Part shown: positions 27,735 through 36,350 of the stretch, piece by piece
Position numbering within the stretch: position 1 is the stretch's first letter
How the letters are laid out: the number at the start of each line of letters is the position of its first letter
Assembly (NCBI GenBank): GCA_017307855.1
Contig: JAFKGD010000010.1
Coordinates: 1 to 64,000, forward strand
Source: Burkholderiales bacterium
GTDB lineage: Bacteria > Pseudomonadota > Gammaproteobacteria > Burkholderiales > Burkholderiaceae_C
DNA length: 64,000 nucleotides
Direction: 5' to 3'
Position numbers and translations under genes: made by a program
The notes under the pieces: model-generated
The model's input: only the letters and a program-made list of their open reading frames with translations
What the model was told of the DNA's origin: nothing
The model's database searches: none

Positions 27735-29702
27735 ATGACCGATTCCTACGAACTGGATGGCCGCGCCGTGGCCGACCTGGATGACAACACCGTTGTCTCC
27801 GACCTTTCCCACTCCCTGACCACCGAGGCCGAACTGGCCGTGGTGATTGCCGACGACGGCAGCGACATCGCCGAAATCGATAGCGGCGCCGATGCTGCCG
27901 AAACCGTAGAGGCTTTGCCCAACGGTTTCGTGCGTCTGGGCCTGGCGCCCGAGCTGGTGTCTGCCGTGGCCCAACTCGGCTACAGCCAGCCGACGGCCGT
28001 ACAGGAGCGCACCATTCCGCTGGCCCTGCAGGTCGAGGGCACTGCCGCCAACGATCTCATGGTGTCGAGCCAGACCGGCAGCGGCAAGACCGCAGCCTTC
28101 CTGCTGCCCGTGCTGCACACGCTGATCCAGCAGCAGCAGGCCCAGTTCGATGCCGAAGCGCGCGAATGGGACCGCCAGGTGGCCGAAGCCGCCGAGCGTG
28201 GCGAGCCCGCACCCAAGCGCCCGCGCCGCAAGAACCCCACCGATCCCCGCAACTTCCGCGCGCCCACGCCGGGCGCGCTGATCCTGTGCCCTACGCGTGA
28301 GCTCGCGCAACAGGTGGCGCACGATGCCATCGGCCTGGTCACGCATTGCCGTGGGCTGCGCATCGCCAGCATCGTGGGCGGTGTGCCGTATCAGTTGCAG
28401 ATCGCGAAGCTGCAGAACGCCAACCTGGTCGTGGCCACGCCTGGCCGCCTGCTCGACCTGCAGCGCTCGTCGCAGATCAAGCTCGACCAGGTCCAGTTCC
28501 TCGTGGTCGACGAAGCCGACCGCATGCTCGACCTGGGCTTCTCGGACGATCTGGCCGAGATCAACCACCTCACCGAGCAGCGCCGCCAGACCATGATGTT
28601 CTCGGCCACGTTCGCCCCGCGCATCCAGCAACTGGCCATGCGCGTGATGCACGACAACGGCGCCAACGTGCGCAAGGTGCAGATCGACGCACCACAGGCT
28701 CGCCACGCCAACATCCGCCAGTCGATGTTTTGGGCCGACAACCCCAAGCACAAGCGCGAGCTGCTCGACCACTGGCTGCGCGATGCATCGATCGACCAGG
28801 CCATCGTGTTCGCCAGCACGCAGGTGGAGTGCGACGGCCTGGCCACCGACCTGCAGCAGTCCGGCTTCGCGGCCGTCGCCCTGCACGGCGCTCTGAGCCA
28901 GGGCCTGCGCAACCGCCGCCTGATGGCGCTGCGCAACGGCCAGGTGCAGATCCTGGTGGCCACCGACGTGGCCGCGCGCGGCATCGACGTGCCCACCATC
29001 ACGCACGTCTTCAACTATGGCCTGCCCATGAAGGCCGAGGACTATACGCACCGCATCGGCCGTACCGGTCGTGCGGGTCGCGACGGCGTGGCCGTCACCT
29101 TTGCCGAGATCCGCGACCGCCGGCGCCTGTCCGACATCGAGGCCTACACGCGCCAGCCGTTCACCATCGAAACGGTGCCTGGAATGGAGCCGCAGATGCG
29201 CTTCCCTGTGATCGGCGCGCGTCCGGAGCGCGGTGGCCCGCGCAATGGTGGCGGCTTCGGCCGCCCGCAAGGCCGCGCAGGCTTCGGTGGTGGCCGCCCG
29301 CGCGACGACCAAGGCTATGGCCGCAAGCCGGGCTTCGGCGACCGCCACGGCGATCCGCGCTTCGGTGGCGAGGCACCGCGGGGCCGCAGCGACTTCGATC
29401 GTGGCGCGCGCCCGGGATGGGGCGATCAGCGCCCTTCCTTCGGCGATCGTGACCGCGCGCCGCAGGGCGAGCGTTCCTTCCGCGGTGGCGAGCGCGATCG
29501 CGCGCCCCATGGCGATCGCGAACGCAGGGCCTACGGCCAGCGGCCGGACCATGGCCACGGTTTCGCTGGCCCTCGTCCCTCCAATGGTCCTGGCCATCCG
29601 GCCGGCAAACCCAAGGTGTTCGTGCCGCGCGACGCCAAGCCGCGGCCCTACGTAGGTGCCGCTGGTGGCGCGCCGAAAAAGGGCGCCAAGGCCGGCCGCT
29701 GA
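27735..29702 (+). CDS. DEAD-box RNA helicase, RhlE-like
   Basis: This ATP-dependent RNA helicase probably acts in ribosome assembly or mRNA decay. All family motifs are present: Q motif YSQPTAVQE, I SQTGSGKTAA, Ia PTRELA, II VDEADRML, III SAT, IV region IVFASTQVE, V TDVAARGID, VI HRIGRTGRAGR. A charged insert of about 40 residues (QQQQAQFDAEAREWDRQVAEA, then KRPRRKN) lies between motifs I and Ia. The last 150 residues are disordered, rich in Gly, Arg, Phe and Asp. Start ATG 27735 gives 655 residues; ATG 27669 is an alternative that would add 22. Confidence 0.88.
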   Translation: MTDSYELDGRAVADLDDNTVVSDLSHSLTTEAELAVVIADDGSDIAEIDSGADAAETVEALPNGFVRLGLAPELVSAVAQLGYSQPTAVQERTIPLALQVEGTAANDLMVSSQTGSGKTAAFLLPVLHTLIQQQQAQFDAEAREWDRQVAEAAERGEPAPKRPRRKNPTDPRNFRAPTPGALILCPTRELAQQVAHDAIGLVTHCRGLRIASIVGGVPYQLQIAKLQNANLVVATPGRLLDLQRSSQIKLDQVQFLVVDEADRMLDLGFSDDLAEINHLTEQRRQTMMFSATFAPRIQQLAMRVMHDNGANVRKVQIDAPQARHANIRQSMFWADNPKHKRELLDHWLRDASIDQAIVFASTQVECDGLATDLQQSGFAAVALHGALSQGLRNRRLMALRNGQVQILVATDVAARGIDVPTITHVFNYGLPMKAEDYTHRIGRTGRAGRDGVAVTFAEIRDRRRLSDIEAYTRQPFTIETVPGMEPQMRFPVIGARPERGGPRNGGGFGRPQGRAGFGGGRPRDDQGYGRKPGFGDRHGDPRFGGEAPRGRSDFDRGARPGWGDQRPSFGDRDRAPQGERSFRGGERDRAPHGDRERRAYGQRPDHGHGFAGPRPSNGPGHPAGKPKVFVPRDAKPRPYVGAAGGAPKKGAKAGR

Positions 29703-29706
29703 GCAT

Positions 29707-29757
29707 CGTGGTGCGTTGGCGCGCACCACGAAACACCGCACGTGGGACGCGTCCCAC
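29707..29757. repeat. Two consecutive palindromes after the helicase gene
   Basis: CGTGGTGCG and CGCACCACG (29707-29730) form a 9-bp hairpin with a 6-base loop. GTGGGACGCGTCCCAC (29742-29757) is a perfect 16-base palindrome. No T-run follows either, so they could be a weak terminator or a regulator site. Confidence 0.6.
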
Positions 29758-29855
29758 ACCAAGCGCAGCAGAGGTCCGGCAGGGCCCCACCGGTGAGCGC
29801 TCCTAGAGTCTGAGGGTGGCGGAATCGATCCGCCGTCCACCGACAGGAGCGTTCG

Positions 29856-30044
29856 ATGCAACCCTTTTCTGCAGCCATTCCTTCATCCGTTCCCGTGCGT
29901 GCGGGAGTGACGCCGCGGGATGCATCGGCGCAGGACCTGCGTCCGGCGTGGGCCAAGCCTCAGCCGGCCTGGCCTTTCCGTGTGATCGATCCGCAGGCGC
30001 ATCGGCCGGGGGCGCCGGCCGCAGCGCCGGCCTGGAGCACCTGA
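29856..30044 (+). CDS. Small hypothetical protein upstream of the PfpI-like gene
   Basis: This is a 62-residue product with no recognised domain, rich in alanine and proline. It is supported by an AGGAG ribosome site 7 bases before the ATG and by its coupling to the next gene, whose ATG overlaps its TGA by one base. It may be a leader peptide or a small stress protein. A motif CTCCTAGAG at 29800-29808 lies where a -10 region would be expected. Confidence 0.55.
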   Translation: MQPFSAAIPSSVPVRAGVTPRDASAQDLRPAWAKPQPAWPFRVIDPQAHRPGAPAAAPAWST

Positions 30045-30676
30045 TGCTCCAGCCCAGTGCCGCGCCCCATGTGCCGCAGCATCTGCTGGGCGGCCTGCAT
30101 GTCGCGATCCTCGCCACCGACGGCTTCGAGCAATCCGAACTGGCCGACCCGCTCCACGCCCTGCAGGAAGCGGGAGTCATCACCAAGATCGTCGCTCCCC
30201 GGCGCGGCGCTATCCAGGGGTTCAACCACGACATCCCCGCGGATACCTTCGCGGTCGACCTGACGCTGGACGAAGCACGTGCCGACGACTTCGACGCTGT
30301 CTTGCTACCGGGTGGCGAACGCAATGCCGCAGCGCTGCGCGGGCACGAGGCGGCGCAGTCTTTCGTGCGGCAGATCGACGGTGAAGGCAAGCCCGTGGCA
30401 GCCATTTGCCACGCGCCCTGGCTGCTCATCTCGGCGGGCCTCGTGGAGGGCAGAACACTGACCAGCGTGCCGCATCTCGAAAAAGATGTGTGCCAGGCAG
30501 GGGGCCGATGGGTCGATGAAGCGGCCCGTGTCGACGATCACTGGGTGACGAGTCGCACGCCCCGCGACATTCCGGTCTTCAACGAGCGCTTCATGGAATT
30601 GCTGGCGCGCCGTACACGGCGCAGTGTGGTCGGTACCGCGGACGAGGAACCCTCGGCTGCGGCGACCGGAGGTTGA
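30044..30676 (+). CDS. DJ-1/PfpI-family protein
   Basis: The 210-residue member of the class I glutamine-amidotransferase-like DJ-1/PfpI superfamily has LLPGGERNAAAL and the nucleophile elbow AICHAPWLL with its conserved Cys and His. Close relatives (YhbO, PfpI) act on methylglyoxal-modified molecules or as stress chaperones. ATG 30044 is coupled to the preceding small gene. Two further small genes follow within 30 bases, so this is a four-gene unit. Confidence 0.88.
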   Translation: MLQPSAAPHVPQHLLGGLHVAILATDGFEQSELADPLHALQEAGVITKIVAPRRGAIQGFNHDIPADTFAVDLTLDEARADDFDAVLLPGGERNAAALRGHEAAQSFVRQIDGEGKPVAAICHAPWLLISAGLVEGRTLTSVPHLEKDVCQAGGRWVDEAARVDDHWVTSRTPRDIPVFNERFMELLARRTRRSVVGTADEEPSAAATGG

Positions 30677-30678
30677 AT

Positions 30679-30924
30679 ATGGCTTTCTCTACCCCGTCCA
30701 CTGCGAATTTTTCACGGTCTTCTGCGGCGAGCGTGCGACTGGAGACCGCGATAACCGACTACGACTTCCTGCGTGCCACCTACGAGGCCCTGCTGCGCGC
30801 GCGAGACGCAGATCCGGTAGCGCTCGAAGCCGCCTTTGGTGCCCTGGACGCCGCGCACGAGCGTCTGCGAGTGGCGCACGCGTCGCGCCTGCGCCTGTCG
30901 GCGGCCGAACTGGCCGTTCACTGA
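30679..30924 (+). CDS. Small hypothetical helical protein
   Basis: The family of this 81-residue protein is not recognised. After a Ser/Thr-rich start it is predicted to form two helices with heptad-like Leu and Ala spacing (YDFLRATYEALLRARDADP, then ALDAAHERLRVAHASRLRL), which suggests a helical hairpin. A GGAGG site lies just before the ATG. It is 2 bases after the PfpI-like gene, so it is cotranscribed. Confidence 0.65.
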   Translation: MAFSTPSTANFSRSSAASVRLETAITDYDFLRATYEALLRARDADPVALEAAFGALDAAHERLRVAHASRLRLSAAELAVH

Positions 30925-30951
30925 AATCGAGCAATGGCCACGGAGATACCC

Positions 30952-31128
30952 ATGCATGCATCCAACGCCGGCGGCACGCCGCACCCAGAACCGTTTCCGC
31001 CCGTGACGCCCGATCCCAAGCCGGGAAGTCCAGGCCCCGATGCCCCGGTGATCGATCCCGAGAAAGGCGTCATCCCGCCCGTCAAGCTGCCGGGAGATCC
31101 GGATCAGCCTGATCAGAAGCGCGTCTAG
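30952..31128 (+). CDS. Small proline-rich disordered protein
   Basis: The 58-residue product consists mostly of Pro, Asp, Gly and Lys (PHPEPFPPVTPDPKPGSPG) and must be unstructured. ATG 30952 has GGAG 7 bases upstream; an in-frame ATG at 30934 has no such site. Its composition resembles the small proteins at 54581-54757 and 55710-56003 in this window. It is the last gene of the PfpI unit. Confidence 0.55.
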   Translation: MHASNAGGTPHPEPFPPVTPDPKPGSPGPDAPVIDPEKGVIPPVKLPGDPDQPDQKRV

Positions 31129-31153
31129 TCACGCGCACCGCTGCCAGCGGCGG

Positions 31154-31339
31154 TCACCGCATGTAGTAGGCCGCGCTCATCAAACACGTGCCCAGCGCCA
31201 CATAGAACAGCCTCGCGCCCTCGCGCCCGAGCGCCTCGACGAACGGCTTCGCGCGCCAGTTGTCGAAGAACCATGACCAGTCGAGTGCTGCGCCCGCCAT
31301 ACAGAAAAGGCCGGCGAAGAAGAGGAAGGCGGGTTCCAT
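31154..31339 (-). CDS. Imm17-like small membrane protein
   Basis: The 61-residue protein has two hydrophobic helices (3-21 and 43-60) around AALDWSWFFDNWRAKPFVEALGREGARLFYVALG. This pattern resembles immunity protein family 17, which protects against polymorphic toxins. No toxin gene is adjacent. The family call is by pattern and moderate. Confidence 0.55.
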   Translation of the reverse strand: MEPAFLFFAGLFCMAGAALDWSWFFDNWRAKPFVEALGREGARLFYVALGTCLMSAAYYMR

Positions 31340-31404
31340 TGCACGATGCTACCGGACCATTGAATATGGGAACGATCTCGTGATGCTTCCGGTGTCCGGT
31401 CCAG

Positions 31405-31431
31405 AAACGAAAACGCCGGCTTGCGCCGGCG
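31405..31431 (-). terminator. Rho-independent terminator of the tRNA-Ala/tRNA-Lys unit
   Basis: On the minus strand CGCCGGC and GCCGGCG pair around a GCAA tetraloop and are followed by TTTTCGTTT. It lies 25 bases after the tRNA-Lys end. Confidence 0.8.
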
Positions 31432-31455
31432 GTTCGTTCCCCAGAGGGGAAATGT

Positions 31456-31531
31456 TGGTGGGCCCTGAGTGACTCGAACACTCGACCAACGGATTAAGAG
31501 TCCGCTGCTCTACCAACTGAGCTAAGAGCCC
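31456..31531 (-). tRNA. tRNA-Lys (CTT anticodon)
   Basis: The 76-base span on the minus strand includes an encoded CCA. The acceptor stem pairs GGGCTCT with AGGGCCC. The D arm has TAGCTCAGTTGGTAGAGC. The anticodon loop CTCTTAA gives CTT, reading AAG lysine codons. The T arm holds GTTCGAGTC. Confidence 0.93.
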
Positions 31532-31556
31532 TGATCTGCAAAGATCAAATTCGTTG

Positions 31557-31632
<76 letters not shown>

Positions 31633-31733
31633 ACAACTGGCTGCCATTCCAGCAACTCTCGTCATCGGTTGGCAGCCGAGCCCGCGATTATGCCGTATTC
31701 AAGCGCTTGTCCGCAAGCCCTGCGCGGCAGACT

Positions 31734-32711
31734 TCACATCAGCAGGTGTTCGCCCGCGTTGTCGCCGCCCAGGATCACGTAGTTCACCTTGCGGATGTCC
31801 ATCAGCTTCTTGCCGCCGGCGTAGCTGATCGAGCTCTGCACGTCCTGCTCCATCTCGATCAAGGTGTCGGCGAGCTTGCCCTTGATCGGCTCGAGGATGC
31901 GCTTGCCTTCGACGTGCTTGTACTCGCCCTTGTTGAAGTCCGAGGCCGAGCCGTAGTACTCCTTGAAGCGCTGGCCGTTCTCTTCCACGGTGGCGCCGGG
32001 CGATTCCTCGTGGCCGGCGAACAGCGAGCCGATCATCACCATGGTGGCGCCAAAGCGCACGCTCTTGGCGATGTCGCCGTGGCTGCGGATGCCGCCGTCG
32101 GCAATGATGGGCTTGGTCGCCACGCGCGCGCACCACTTGAGCGCCGAGAGCTGCCAGCCGCCCGTGCCGAAGCCGGTCTTGAGCTTGGTGATGCAGACCT
32201 TGCCCGGACCCACGCCCACCTTGGTGGCATCGGCGCCCCAGTTTTCCAGGTCGATCACCGCTTCGGGCGTGGCCACGTTGCCGGCGATGATGAAAGTGGC
32301 CGGCAGCTTGTCCTTCAGGTAGACGATCATGTTCTTCACGCTGTCGGCGTGGCCGTGCGCGATGTCGATGGTCACGTACTCGGGCACCAGGCCTTCGGCG
32401 ACGAGGCGGTCCACCGTCTCATAGTCGGGCTGCTTCACGCCCAGCGAGATCGAGGCGAACAGCTTCTTGCCGTGCATGTCGCGCACGAACTGCACGTTGT
32501 CCAGATCGAACCGGTGCATCACGTAGAAATAACCGTTGGCGGCCAGCCATTCGCAGATGGGCTGGTCGACCACCGTCTTCATGTTGGCGGGCACCACAGG
32601 CAGGCGGAAGGTGCGGCCGCCCAGCTCGATGCCGGCGTCGCACTCGGAGCGGCTTTCCACGCGGCACTTGCGCGGCAGCAGCAGGATGTTGTCGTAGTCG
32701 AAGATTTCCAT
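31734..32711 (-). CDS. guaC: GMP reductase
   Basis: GuaC converts GMP to IMP with NADPH and links guanine and adenine nucleotide pools. The 325-residue IMPDH-fold enzyme shows [25 protein letters not shown], and the catalytic cysteine loop [17 protein letters not shown], with [14 protein letters not shown]. It lacks the CBS insert of IMP dehydrogenase, which fits GuaC. A hairpin with a T-run in its leader may control it. Confidence 0.93.
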   Translation of the reverse strand: MEIFDYDNILLLPRKCRVESRSECDAGIELGGRTFRLPVVPANMKTVVDQPICEWLAANGYFYVMHRFDLDNVQFVRDMHGKKLFASISLGVKQPDYETVDRLVAEGLVPEYVTIDIAHGHADSVKNMIVYLKDKLPATFIIAGNVATPEAVIDLENWGADATKVGVGPGKVCITKLKTGFGTGGWQLSALKWCARVATKPIIADGGIRSHGDIAKSVRFGATMVMIGSLFAGHEESPGATVEENGQRFKEYYGSASDFNKGEYKHVEGKRILEPIKGKLADTLIEMEQDVQSSISYAGGKKLMDIRKVNYVILGGDNAGEHLLM

Positions 32712-32807
32712 GGAATGACCCCAAGCAGTTCAGAAAAATCGTTGTGGAACGAGTGAGCGCTTGGCCTGGCCGGTTGCTTTCCGCAGCGGCCCCGAAAGGG
32801 CGGCGGA

Positions 32808-32841
32808 AAACAAAACCGGGCGCAAGAATCTTGGGCCCGGT
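32808..32841 (-). promoter_or_regulatory. Terminator-like hairpin in the guaC leader
   Basis: On the minus strand ACCGGGC and GCCCGGT pair around a 13-base loop and are followed by TTTTGTTTT, about 97 bases before the guaC start. It could be an attenuator for guaC. No known riboswitch was recognised. Confidence 0.4.
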
Positions 32842-32870
32842 GACTGATTCTACCCAAGCGGGATGGCGGT

Positions 32871-32892
32871 CCCATATGCCCATGCATATGGG
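32871..32892. repeat. 8-bp-arm palindrome upstream of uvrD
   Basis: CCCATATG and CATATGGG are perfect arms around CCCATG. It lies between the divergent guaC and uvrD, about 20 bases before a TACAAT (32912-32917) that could be the uvrD -10 box. Confidence 0.6.
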
Positions 32893-32924
32893 ATGCAGAC
32901 GCAAGGGTTTCTACAATCCACACC

Positions 32925-35432
32925 ATGTTTTCGACCGATCCGGCGGCGCAGTCCGCCGCCTTGCACACCGGGGCCGCGAGCCCGTCGCTGGTGGCCACCC
33001 TCAACCCCGAACAGCGCGCCGCCGTCACCCTGCCCGACGAGCACGCGCTCATCCTCGCGGGTGCGGGATCGGGCAAGACGCGCGTGCTCACCACGCGCAT
33101 CGCCTGGTTGCTGCAGACCGGGCGCGTGTCGCCCGGCGGGCTGATGGCCGTCACGTTCACCAACAAGGCAGCCAAGGAAATGACGGCGCGCCTGTCGGCC
33201 ATGCTGCCGGTGAATGTGCGTGGCATGTGGATCGGCACCTTCCACGGCCTGTGCAACCGCTTCCTGCGCGCGCACTGGAAACTCGCCGGCCTGCCGCAGA
33301 GCTTCCAGATCCTCGACACGCAGGACCAGCTCTCGGCCATCAAGCGGCTGATGAAGCAGTTCAACATCGACGACGAGCGCTTCCCGGCCAAGCAGACGCA
33401 GTGGTTCATCGCCGGTTGCAAGGAAGAGGGCCAGCGCCCCGGCGACGTCGAGGCGCGAGACGCCGAGACGCGCAAGAAGATCGAGATCTACCAGCTCTAC
33501 GAGGACCAGTGCCAGCGCGAAGGCGTTGTCGACTTCGGCGAGCTCATCCTGCGCAGCTATGAGCTGCTGCGTGACAACGCCGCCCTGCGCGAGCACTACC
33601 AGCTGCGCTTCCGCCACATCCTGGTCGACGAGTTCCAGGACACCAACAAGCTGCAATACGCCTGGCTCAAGGCCTTCACGGGCCGTGGCAACGCCATCTT
33701 CGCCGTGGGCGACGACGACCAGAGCATCTACGCCTTCCGCGGTGCGCGCGTGGGCAACATGGCCGACTTCGTGCGCGAGTTCGAAGTGCGCCACCAGATC
33801 AAGCTGGAAGAGAACTACCGCAGCCACAGCAACATCCTCGATTCGGCCAACGAGCTCATCAGCCACAACCGCAAGCGCCTGGGCAAGAACCTGCGCACGT
33901 CGCAAGGCCCGGGCGAGCCGGTGCGCGTGTACGAATCCACCAACGACTTCGCCGAGGCGCAGTGGATGGTCGAGGAAATGCGCCAGCTCGAACGGGATGG
34001 TCACGAGCGCCGCGAGATGGCCGTGCTCTACCGCAGCAACGCGCAAAGCCGCGTCATCGAGACGGCGCTGTTCAACGCCGGCGTGCCCTACCGCGTGTAC
34101 GGCGGCCTGCGCTTCTTCGAGCGCGCCGAGATCAAGCACGCGCTGGCCTACCTGCGCCTGCTGGAAAACGGCGCCGACGACACCAGCTTCCTGCGCGTCG
34201 TCAACTTCCCGCCGCGCGGCATCGGCGCGCGCAGCATCGAGCAGTTGCAGGATGCCGCGCGCGCGGCCGGCGGCTCGCTGTGGGACGCTGTCGCGCAGGT
34301 GCCCGGGCGCGCGGGGGCCAACTTCGCCACGTTCACTGCGATGATTCAGGCGCTGCGCGACGAAACCGGAGGCTTCGCGCTGCGCGAGATCATCGAGCGC
34401 GTGGTGCAGGCCAGCGGTCTCGAGGAGCACTACCGCAACGAACGCGAAGGCCAGGAGCGGCTGGAGAACCTGGGCGAACTGGTCAATGCCGCCGAGAGCT
34501 TCGTGATGCAGGAGGGCTTCGGCCGCGATGCGGTCGCGCTGCCGGTCGATGAACACGGGCCGGGTGTGCTGCGACAGTCGCCCGCCAGTCAGGGGCTCGA
34601 TCCAAGCCAGCCCGAGGTCAACGAGCCTGCGCCCGATGACGCGGACCCTCAGCGCCTGCGGGGGGGCGCGGATTCGCTTGGGGCGGCGCTGCGCGATTCC
34701 CTGCCGCCCGACGCCGAGACCGGCGAAACGCTGAGTCCGCTCGCTGCCTTCCTCGCGCACGCCGCGCTCGAAGCCGGCGACAACCAGGCCCAGGCCGGGC
34801 AGGATGCCGTCCAGCTCATGACCGTGCACTCGGCAAAGGGACTGGAGTTCGACTGCGTGTTCATCACCGGTCTCGAAGAAGGCCTGTTTCCGCACGAGAA
34901 CTCCATGAACGACTACGAGGGGCTGGAGGAAGAGCGGCGCCTCATGTACGTGGCGATCACGCGCGCCCGCAAGCGGCTCTACCTCAGCCATTCGCAGACG
35001 CGCATGCTGCATGGCCAGACCCGTTATCACATCCGCAGCCGCTTCTTCGACGAGCTGCCCGAGGCTGCGCTCAAGTGGCTCACGCCGAAGAACCGCGGCT
35101 TCGGCTCGGGTTTCGATGCGCCGGGCATGCGCGGCGGCGGGCAGGGCGGCAGCAGCTGGGGCACGCGTTCCGGCGGCGGCTGGGGCGGTGCACGCGCCGG
35201 GCAGGGCGACACGTTCGCCTCGCCGCCGGTGCCGGCGCGCAAGGAAGAGGCCCAGCCTTCGGCCTCCGGCCACGACATCCGCGCCGGCATGAAGGTGTTC
35301 CACAACAAGTTCGGCGAAGGCGTGGTGGTCACGCTGGAAGGCGTGGGCGACGACGCCCGTGCCCAGGTCAAGTTCACGCGCCACGGCGTGAAGTGGCTGG
35401 CCCTCTCCGTGGCGAAGCTCACGCCCGTCTGA
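32925..35432 (+). CDS. uvrD: DNA helicase II, UvrD/PcrA type
   Basis: This SF1A helicase acts in nucleotide excision and mismatch repair. The 835-residue protein has motif Q LNPEQRAAV, I LAGAGSGKTRVL, II LVDEFQDTN, III GDDDQSIYAFRGA, IV NYRS, V VQLMTVHSAKGLEFD and VI YVAITRARKRL. A disordered insert (about residues 545-610) and a Gly-rich linker precede a C-terminal Tudor-like region, HDIRAGMKVFHNKFGEGVVV, the RNA-polymerase-binding module of UvrD/PcrA. The gene is divergent from guaC. Confidence 0.95.
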   Translation: MFSTDPAAQSAALHTGAASPSLVATLNPEQRAAVTLPDEHALILAGAGSGKTRVLTTRIAWLLQTGRVSPGGLMAVTFTNKAAKEMTARLSAMLPVNVRGMWIGTFHGLCNRFLRAHWKLAGLPQSFQILDTQDQLSAIKRLMKQFNIDDERFPAKQTQWFIAGCKEEGQRPGDVEARDAETRKKIEIYQLYEDQCQREGVVDFGELILRSYELLRDNAALREHYQLRFRHILVDEFQDTNKLQYAWLKAFTGRGNAIFAVGDDDQSIYAFRGARVGNMADFVREFEVRHQIKLEENYRSHSNILDSANELISHNRKRLGKNLRTSQGPGEPVRVYESTNDFAEAQWMVEEMRQLERDGHERREMAVLYRSNAQSRVIETALFNAGVPYRVYGGLRFFERAEIKHALAYLRLLENGADDTSFLRVVNFPPRGIGARSIEQLQDAARAAGGSLWDAVAQVPGRAGANFATFTAMIQALRDETGGFALREIIERVVQASGLEEHYRNEREGQERLENLGELVNAAESFVMQEGFGRDAVALPVDEHGPGVLRQSPASQGLDPSQPEVNEPAPDDADPQRLRGGADSLGAALRDSLPPDAETGETLSPLAAFLAHAALEAGDNQAQAGQDAVQLMTVHSAKGLEFDCVFITGLEEGLFPHENSMNDYEGLEEERRLMYVAITRARKRLYLSHSQTRMLHGQTRYHIRSRFFDELPEAALKWLTPKNRGFGSGFDAPGMRGGGQGGSSWGTRSGGGWGGARAGQGDTFASPPVPARKEEAQPSASGHDIRAGMKVFHNKFGEGVVVTLEGVGDDARAQVKFTRHGVKWLALSVAKLTPV

Positions 35433-35438
35433 CCCGCC

Positions 35439-36191
35439 ATGGCCCACACGCTGTTCCCGCCGCCCGTCATTTCCCCCGCGCAGCTCGACGCGGGCTTGCG
35501 CGATCGCGGCTATGGGGTGCTCGACGCGGCCGGCGTGCGGGCCTGGAGCGGCGCGAGCGCCGACGACCTCGCGTCACTGCTGCCGGGCTGGGATCGCCTC
35601 GCGCCCGACAACTATCTCAAGGACGGCGGACGCTACCGGCATCGCCGCCATTCGTGCTTCGTGGTGGAGGAGGGCGACGCCGTCCGCCAGGTGCCGCACC
35701 GCGCGCACTGGCAACCGGTGGAGTACAACGCGCTGCACGGCGGCATGGAGCGCTGGTTCGAGCCCATGGCAGCCGATGACGTGGCCAGGCCCGCATGGGC
35801 GCAACTGCTGCAGGCGCTCGCATCGACCGCCTCGGCATTGAAGGGCGGCCGACCCTGGTTCATCGAGGCACACCAGTTCCGCATCGACACGGAGGGCGGC
35901 ATTGGCCGGCCCACGCCCGAAGGCGCGCACCGCGATGGCGTGGACCTGGTCGCCGTGTTCATGATCGGCCGCCATGGCATCAAGGGCGGCGAGACGCGCG
36001 TGTTCGAGGCCGCCGGTCCCAATGGGCAGCGCTTCACGCTCACCGAGCCGTGGTCGCTGCTGCTGCTCGACGACGAGCGTGTGATCCACGAATCCACTCC
36101 CATCCAGCCGCTCGATCTCGACGCCGGCGGCCACCGAGACACGCTGGTGCTGACCTGCCGCGCGGGCGGCTTCCAGGGCAGCACGACCTGA
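35439..36191 (+). CDS. 2OG-Fe dioxygenase family protein
   Basis: The 250-residue protein resembles the BsmA-type 2-oxoglutarate/Fe(II) dioxygenases that hydroxylate free amino acids. The iron-binding HxD is in EGAHRDGVDLV and the second His is likely in DDERVIHESTPI, with an Arg after GGHRDTLVL that would bind 2-oxoglutarate. The N-terminal region has YLKDGGRYRHRRHSCF. The substrate is unknown. It starts 6 bases after uvrD and may be cotranscribed. Confidence 0.82.
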   Translation: MAHTLFPPPVISPAQLDAGLRDRGYGVLDAAGVRAWSGASADDLASLLPGWDRLAPDNYLKDGGRYRHRRHSCFVVEEGDAVRQVPHRAHWQPVEYNALHGGMERWFEPMAADDVARPAWAQLLQALASTASALKGGRPWFIEAHQFRIDTEGGIGRPTPEGAHRDGVDLVAVFMIGRHGIKGGETRVFEAAGPNGQRFTLTEPWSLLLLDDERVIHESTPIQPLDLDAGGHRDTLVLTCRAGGFQGSTT

Positions 36192-36272
36192 CGCGTGCCG
36201 TTGCGCTGCATCAAGTACGGCGCGATGCATGCCTTGCGGCGCATTGCGCGGGCTTGGCGGGCACAGGGCAAC

Positions 36273-36281
36273 GTCCTACAG
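36273..36281 (+). promoter_or_regulatory. GTCCTACAG motif in the promoter of the universal stress gene
   Basis: The motif holds TACAGT as a -10-like hexamer, with TTGGCG 17 bases upstream (36254-36259). The same 9-mer occurs upstream of the units starting at 54757 and 56451. Confidence 0.55.
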
Positions 36282-36350
36282 TGAGGGACGAGGCCCGCCA
36301 CTACAGTGGACGGACCGACGAACCACCCCAGCGCACGAAAGGACCGCATC

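Noticed and set aside
27450..29861. 803-residue open frame on the minus strand opposite the DEAD-box helicase
   Set aside because: It is the mirror image of a high-GC gene; the helicase on the plus strand has every motif and the minus-strand translation has no family features.
32871..32917. LexA box at uvrD
   Set aside because: No CTG-N10-CAG pattern is present; the palindrome is of a different type.
36250..36275. Possible sigma-54 (-24/-12) promoter before the universal stress gene
   Set aside because: The GG and GC elements are not at the right distance. A TTGGCG-N17-TACAGT sigma-70-like arrangement fits better.
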